5,465 bases of DNA from JBMNKL01 sp050261495. Its GTDB lineage: Bacteria; Bacillota; Clostridia; Acetivibrionales; DTU013. Positions 5,431 through 5,465 of the stretch are shown here, in pieces. The translations under genes were made by a program, and so were the position numbers. The DNA is taken from positions 1 through 5,465 of the forward strand of contig JBLNDI010000153.1 in the NCBI GenBank assembly GCA_050261495.1, read 5' to 3'. Under the pieces are notes generated by a model, which saw only the letters and a list, made by a program, of their open reading frames with translations, was not told where the DNA came from and searched no databases. Each line of letters opens with the position of its first letter. The stretch's first letter is position 1.

Positions 5431-5465
5431 TCATTGCATAACAGCGGCCAGCCTTGTGAGGGCAG
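5431..5465 (-). CDS. Possible C-terminus of a convergent gene, cut by the window edge
   Basis: On the - strand, one frame reads ALTRLAAVMQ followed by TGA at 5433-5431. The composition is protein-like (helical, alanine/leucine-rich), and the stop lies 7 bp before the hairpin at 5379-5423, exactly where a convergent gene should end. Only ten residues are visible, so no family can be given, and the other two frames cannot be fully excluded. Confidence 0.35.
   Translation of the reverse strand, partial: ALTRLAAVMQ

Overview
The window looks like a chromosomal segment of a strict anaerobe of class Clostridia (Bacillota). The evidence is a four-subunit 2-oxoacid:ferredoxin oxidoreductase operon of the clostridial VorB type, a rubrerythrin, a small histidine-rich YmaF-family gene, a membrane-anchored CapA-family protein, strong purine-rich Shine-Dalgarno sites (GGGAGG, GGAGGTG, AAGGGAG) before every complete gene, and moderate GC content. 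I cannot name a genus. No phage, transposon, CRISPR, tRNA or rRNA sequence is visible.

Layout. (1) Positions 1-2594, + strand: a tightly spaced operon in the order delta (two-[4Fe-4S] ferredoxin subunit, 5' end cut off), alpha (pyrimidine-binding half of the TPP site), beta (TPP and one [4Fe-4S]) and gamma (acceptor-oxidoreductase domain). Gaps are 15, 16 and 5 nt. Together these encode one enzyme that oxidatively decarboxylates a 2-oxoacid with CoA and passes electrons to ferredoxin. The alpha subunit resembles the branched-chain 2-oxoacid (VorB) group, but 2-oxoglutarate cannot be excluded. (2) 2595-2681: a short convergent gap holding a diverged direct repeat whose first copy includes the gamma stop codon. 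(3) 2682-3002, - strand: a 106-residue YmaF-family protein built around six HxH motifs. (4) 3003-3149: an AT-rich divergent regulatory region. (5) 3150-3743, + strand: rubrerythrin, with all diiron and rubredoxin ligands present. (6) 3744-4071: a 328-nt gap with no convincing gene. It contains about 220 nt of structured-looking sequence, an excellent intrinsic terminator at 3966-3998, and immediately after it a good sigma-A promoter for the next gene. (7) 4072-5379, + strand: a CapA/PGA_cap-family metallophosphatase-like protein with an N-terminal membrane anchor and a low-complexity linker containing six 5-residue repeats. (8) 5380-5465: a long hairpin, probably a bidirectional terminator, and what may be the last ten codons of a convergent - strand gene.

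Functionally the window is ordinary anaerobic core metabolism (2-oxoacid oxidation), peroxide defence (rubrerythrin), a possible metal-binding small protein and a surface protein. I see no clear new multi-gene system. The items most worth checking are the noncoding stretch after rubrerythrin, the YmaF/rubrerythrin divergent pair and the repeat-bearing linker of the CapA protein.
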